DNA of 64,000 nt from Fundidesulfovibrio soli. GTDB lineage: Bacteria > Desulfobacterota > Desulfovibrionia > Desulfovibrionales > Desulfovibrionaceae. The notes beneath the pieces are model-generated. The model saw nothing but the letters and a program-made list of their open reading frames with translations. It ran no database searches and had not been told where the DNA came from. This document shows, in pieces, positions 61,910-64,000 of this stretch. The first letter of the stretch is position 1. The number at the start of each line of letters is the position of its first letter. Location: positions 62,001 to 126,000 of the forward strand of contig NZ_JAKZKW010000008.1 in NCBI RefSeq assembly GCF_022808695.1, written 5' to 3'. The translations under genes were made by a program, and so were the position numbers.

Positions 61910-62731
61910 CTAGTTGGCGGTCTTCGCCGCAGCCTTGCGCTTGGCCTTGCCGGCGGGTTTGGCCTCCAGCGGGGTGAACAGGGAGTCGTCTCGCGTGGTG
62001 CCCTCCGGGGCAGTGAAGGCGAAGGTCTTGGCCGCTATGGGCCCTTCCTTCCAGGCGCTGAAAACGGCCTGGAACTGCGGGTCCCTGGGCAGGCTTGTGT
62101 AGGTGATGAGCATCTTGGCGGGCAGGGCGGGGCCTTTTTCCGGCACCCAGAGCTGCCAGTCCGCTCCGGGTCCCTGGAAGAAGAGGTGGTCGCAGACGGT
62201 GTGGCCCACCACGGCCTTGCCCACGTACACGGCGGCCGTCATCTTCAGGCGGGCGCAGGGCTGGCTGACGATCAGGTCCCCAAGGGGGGACTCCAGGCCG
62301 TACATGTCGGCCAGGCGGTCGAGCACCGCGTCGATGGTCATTTCCGCGGGGATCTGGCTCCAGATCTTTTTGTCGGGCTGCAGCACTGTGAAGGTCTTGC
62401 CGTCGAAGAAGGAGGCGGCCTTGAGGTCGTCGCCCGCGGTCACCACCCGGAAGGCGTCGGGGCGGCGCACGTTGAGGTGCATCACCCGGGAGAACTGCAC
62501 CTTGGAGCCGTCCTCGTAGACCTTGTCCAGGGCCACGTTGGCCTGGAAGGAGAACTCCTTGAGCGCGGTCAGGGCCTTGCAGCTCTTCTCCAGGATGTCC
62601 AGGGCCTGCGGGTCCAGGCGGGACTGCGCCTCTCGGGGCTGGCTCTTGTCGGCAGCCGCGGCCATGCCGGGCAGCAGCGCCGCCAGGGCCAGGACGGCGA
62701 TACCCATGCGTATGCGGACGGAAAAGGACAT
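61910..62731 (-). CDS. secreted DUF2092 protein
   Basis: 273 residues; start preceded by AAGGAGG. Signal peptide (1-26), then the DUF2092 pattern: ALDILEKSCKALTALKEFSF, RRPDAFRVVTAGDD, FFDGKTFTVL, WSQIPAEMTIDAVLDRLAD, then DHLFFQGPGADWQLWV. The C-terminus is Ala/Lys-rich. DUF2092 proteins are LolA-like periplasmic proteins of unknown role. The next gene on this strand (61899) begins 10 bases after the stop, so they may be co-transcribed. Confidence 0.85.
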   Translation of the reverse strand: MSFSVRIRMGIAVLALAALLPGMAAAADKSQPREAQSRLDPQALDILEKSCKALTALKEFSFQANVALDKVYEDGSKVQFSRVMHLNVRRPDAFRVVTAGDDLKAASFFDGKTFTVLQPDKKIWSQIPAEMTIDAVLDRLADMYGLESPLGDLIVSQPCARLKMTAAVYVGKAVVGHTVCDHLFFQGPGADWQLWVPEKGPALPAKMLITYTSLPRDPQFQAVFSAWKEGPIAAKTFAFTAPEGTTRDDSLFTPLEAKPAGKAKRKAAAKTAN

Positions 62732-62838
62732 GCGGGCCTCCTTGATGGGGATTCGACGGGTACGACGGGGTACGATCCACGAATAGCCCATCGGCGGCGG
62801 CGGGGCCAGTCCGAAATGCGGGGGAACATTCGATCGTA

Positions 62839-63708
62839 TCAGAGGCGGCGGGCGCGCTCCGGCTTCAGGGGGAGCGACCCGTCCAGGGCGGCGTCCAGCA
62901 GGTCCAGCCCGTGCTGCCTGTCGCGGGGCATGCGCAGCTTGAGCGGCACATGGTTGGAGGCGTGGTCCGCCAGGAAGAGGCCGCGCCGCATGTCGGTGTG
63001 CGCCAGCAGCTCGCGCAGCTCGCGGACCATGCCCGGCCCGTCCGGCAGGGCGAAGCGCCCGGCCCGCACGTCTTCCCAAAGGGGGGTGCCCGGCACGGGG
63101 ATCACGCTCAACGAGGCGGCCTGGTCCGGCTCCATGAGGGTCAGGGCGCGGCCCGTGAGCTGCGCGTGGCGGCGCCAGCCCTCGACGCCGCCCAGGCCGG
63201 CCAGCACGGTGACGCAGAGCTTCAGCCCCGCTTCGCGCACCTTCCGGGCCTGGAGCAGCATCTCATCCAGGGTGGCCTTCTTGTTCATGCGCGCCAGCAC
63301 TTCGTCGTCGCCCGACTCCAAGCCCATGTACACGGCGGCCAGCCCAAGCTCGCGCAACCTTTCCAGATCGCCCGGCGTCTTGAGCTTGAGGCCCCGGGCG
63401 TTGGCGTAGCTGGACACCCGCGCCACCCAGGGCAGGCGCTGGCGCACCCGCTCCAGGATGCGCTCCAGCCGGGCCTGGGGCATGGTCAGGGCGTCGCCGC
63501 TCAGCAGGAACAGGCGGCGCTGGCGGGTCATGTGCCTGGCGGCGAAGTCGATATCCTCGAAGACCTGGGCTTCGTCCTTGATGCGGAAGCGTTCGTCCGG
63601 GTAGGCCCCGCAGAAGGCGCACTTGTTGTGGGTGCAGCCCACGGTGGCCTGGAGCAGGATGCTGTCCGCCTCGCTGGGCGGTCGGATGACGTTGCCTTCG
63701 TAATGCAT
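62839..63708 (-). CDS. radical SAM protein
   Basis: 289 residues. The cluster motif is CTHNKCAFC, a CX4CX2C spacing rather than the common CX3CX2C. It is followed by LFLLSGDAL (SAM-binding beta strand), SSYANARGLKL, and AAVYMGLESGDDEVL. The C-terminal part has VIPVPGTPL as in HemN/YgiQ-like enzymes. No B12-binding domain is present. Substrate unknown. Confidence 0.9.
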   Translation of the reverse strand: MHYEGNVIRPPSEADSILLQATVGCTHNKCAFCGAYPDERFRIKDEAQVFEDIDFAARHMTRQRRLFLLSGDALTMPQARLERILERVRQRLPWVARVSSYANARGLKLKTPGDLERLRELGLAAVYMGLESGDDEVLARMNKKATLDEMLLQARKVREAGLKLCVTVLAGLGGVEGWRRHAQLTGRALTLMEPDQAASLSVIPVPGTPLWEDVRAGRFALPDGPGMVRELRELLAHTDMRRGLFLADHASNHVPLKLRMPRDRQHGLDLLDAALDGSLPLKPERARRL

Positions 63709-63958
63709 GGTTTCCCCCGAAGCACCGATTACATGCCGCCGCCCTGGCCCGCCAGGGGAAAAACCAGGGCGGGCTTGGGGCGAGACAGCGGAAATTTGTT
63801 TCGTGTTGCAAGCGGGTTGTCGATGGGATACCGGATTTACGTGTCCTCAATTTGTCGTAAACGCGTTTTCCAGGCCGAAATTTACGGTCATCACGTTTTT
63901 TGGGAGGGGGCTGAGGGAAGTACGCATCCACATTCGACTTGTGAAACCGGGGGGGGTC

Positions 63959-64000
63959 ATGAAGCTGTCCACCAAGCTCGTCTTGTCGTTCTCGGCGATG
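63959..64000 (+). CDS. start of a membrane-bound signalling protein (truncated by window)
   Basis: Fourteen codons (MKLSTKLVLSFSAM) after a G-rich ribosome site. The basic, hydrophobic start is typical of methyl-accepting chemotaxis proteins and of sensor kinases. The rest is outside the window. Confidence 0.45.
   Translation, partial: MKLSTKLVLSFSAM

Noticed and set aside
63858-63881. TAAA...GCCGAAAT, sigma-28-like promoter before the truncated membrane protein
   Set aside because: Spacing is 12 rather than 15 bases and the -10 differs; similarity is probably chance.

Overview
The window reads as a chromosomal segment from a GC-rich anaerobic deltaproteobacterium, most likely a member of the Desulfovibrionales. 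This is inferred from gene content: a rpmF-plsX-fabH-fabG lipid operon, a ferredoxin:thioredoxin reductase subunit next to a glutaredoxin, a tetrathionate-reductase-like molybdoenzyme, many two-component and c-di-GMP proteins, and PadR/ChrA. No rRNA, tRNA, CRISPR array, intact insertion sequence or prophage was seen. Genes are dense on both strands, often with 4-nt start/stop overlaps.

Layout. 1-4.4 kb: a divergent promoter drives the DUF177-rpmF-plsX-fabH-fabG operon leftward and rpmB rightward, followed by a CII-like DNA-binding protein. 4.5-9.3 kb: a glycosyltransferase and a DUF2318/FtsX-type permease/ATPase export or metal system. 9.4-15.3 kb: gltX, a glycerophosphodiesterase, a DUF1566 protein and two adjacent Gmd-type sugar-nucleotide dehydratases. 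15.3-21.4 kb: a ZraP-ZraS-ZraR-like envelope or metal-stress locus with a candidate sigma-54 promoter and upstream dyad, plus an Hpt protein and a membrane protein with a threefold repeat. 21.5-28.2 kb: a NarL regulator, an amino-acid ABC transporter (no ATPase in the window) co-transcribed with glutaredoxin and FtrB, tmk, a YhaM-type nuclease, surE, a receiver and a 12-cysteine secreted protein. 28.2-33.1 kb: a frameshifted SGNH protein bracketed by intergenic repeats, then padR-chrA and an FAH hydrolase. 33.1-38.5 kb: a TorD-like chaperone and ttrB-ttrC-ttrA. 38.8-43.7 kb: UDP-glucose pyrophosphorylase, a response regulator, a histidine kinase and DegP in one transcription unit. 43.8-54.3 kb: an EamA transporter with an AraC regulator, a CMD protein, CorA, a PAS-GGDEF cyclase, a PAS hybrid kinase with a degenerate receiver, fba-gap, a receiver and a Gate-domain membrane protein. 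54.7-64 kb: a lytic transglycosylase, a tandem PilZ protein, a complete siaABCD-like signalling operon, a glycine-rich repeat protein, a DUF2092 protein, a radical SAM protein and the first codons of a membrane protein.

The most unusual signal lies between genes. Three long hairpins (28365-28453, 30296-30378, 54570-54660) share a short loop sequence, but each has its own unrelated, almost perfectly self-complementary ~30-bp arms. Each sits in the same intergenic region as a second family of imperfect palindromes built on a TTCCAA(A/G)GGG...CCCTTTGG-CCGCCGGAGGC theme. That second family has about eight copies in the window. Neither family contains an open reading frame that looks real.

Functionally the window is rich in envelope sensing (Zra-like locus, RR-HK-DegP unit) and c-di-GMP/biofilm control (Sia operon, tandem PilZ, PAS-GGDEF). 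It also encodes respiration of an oxidised sulfur or similar oxyanion (Ttr-like) and chromate efflux.
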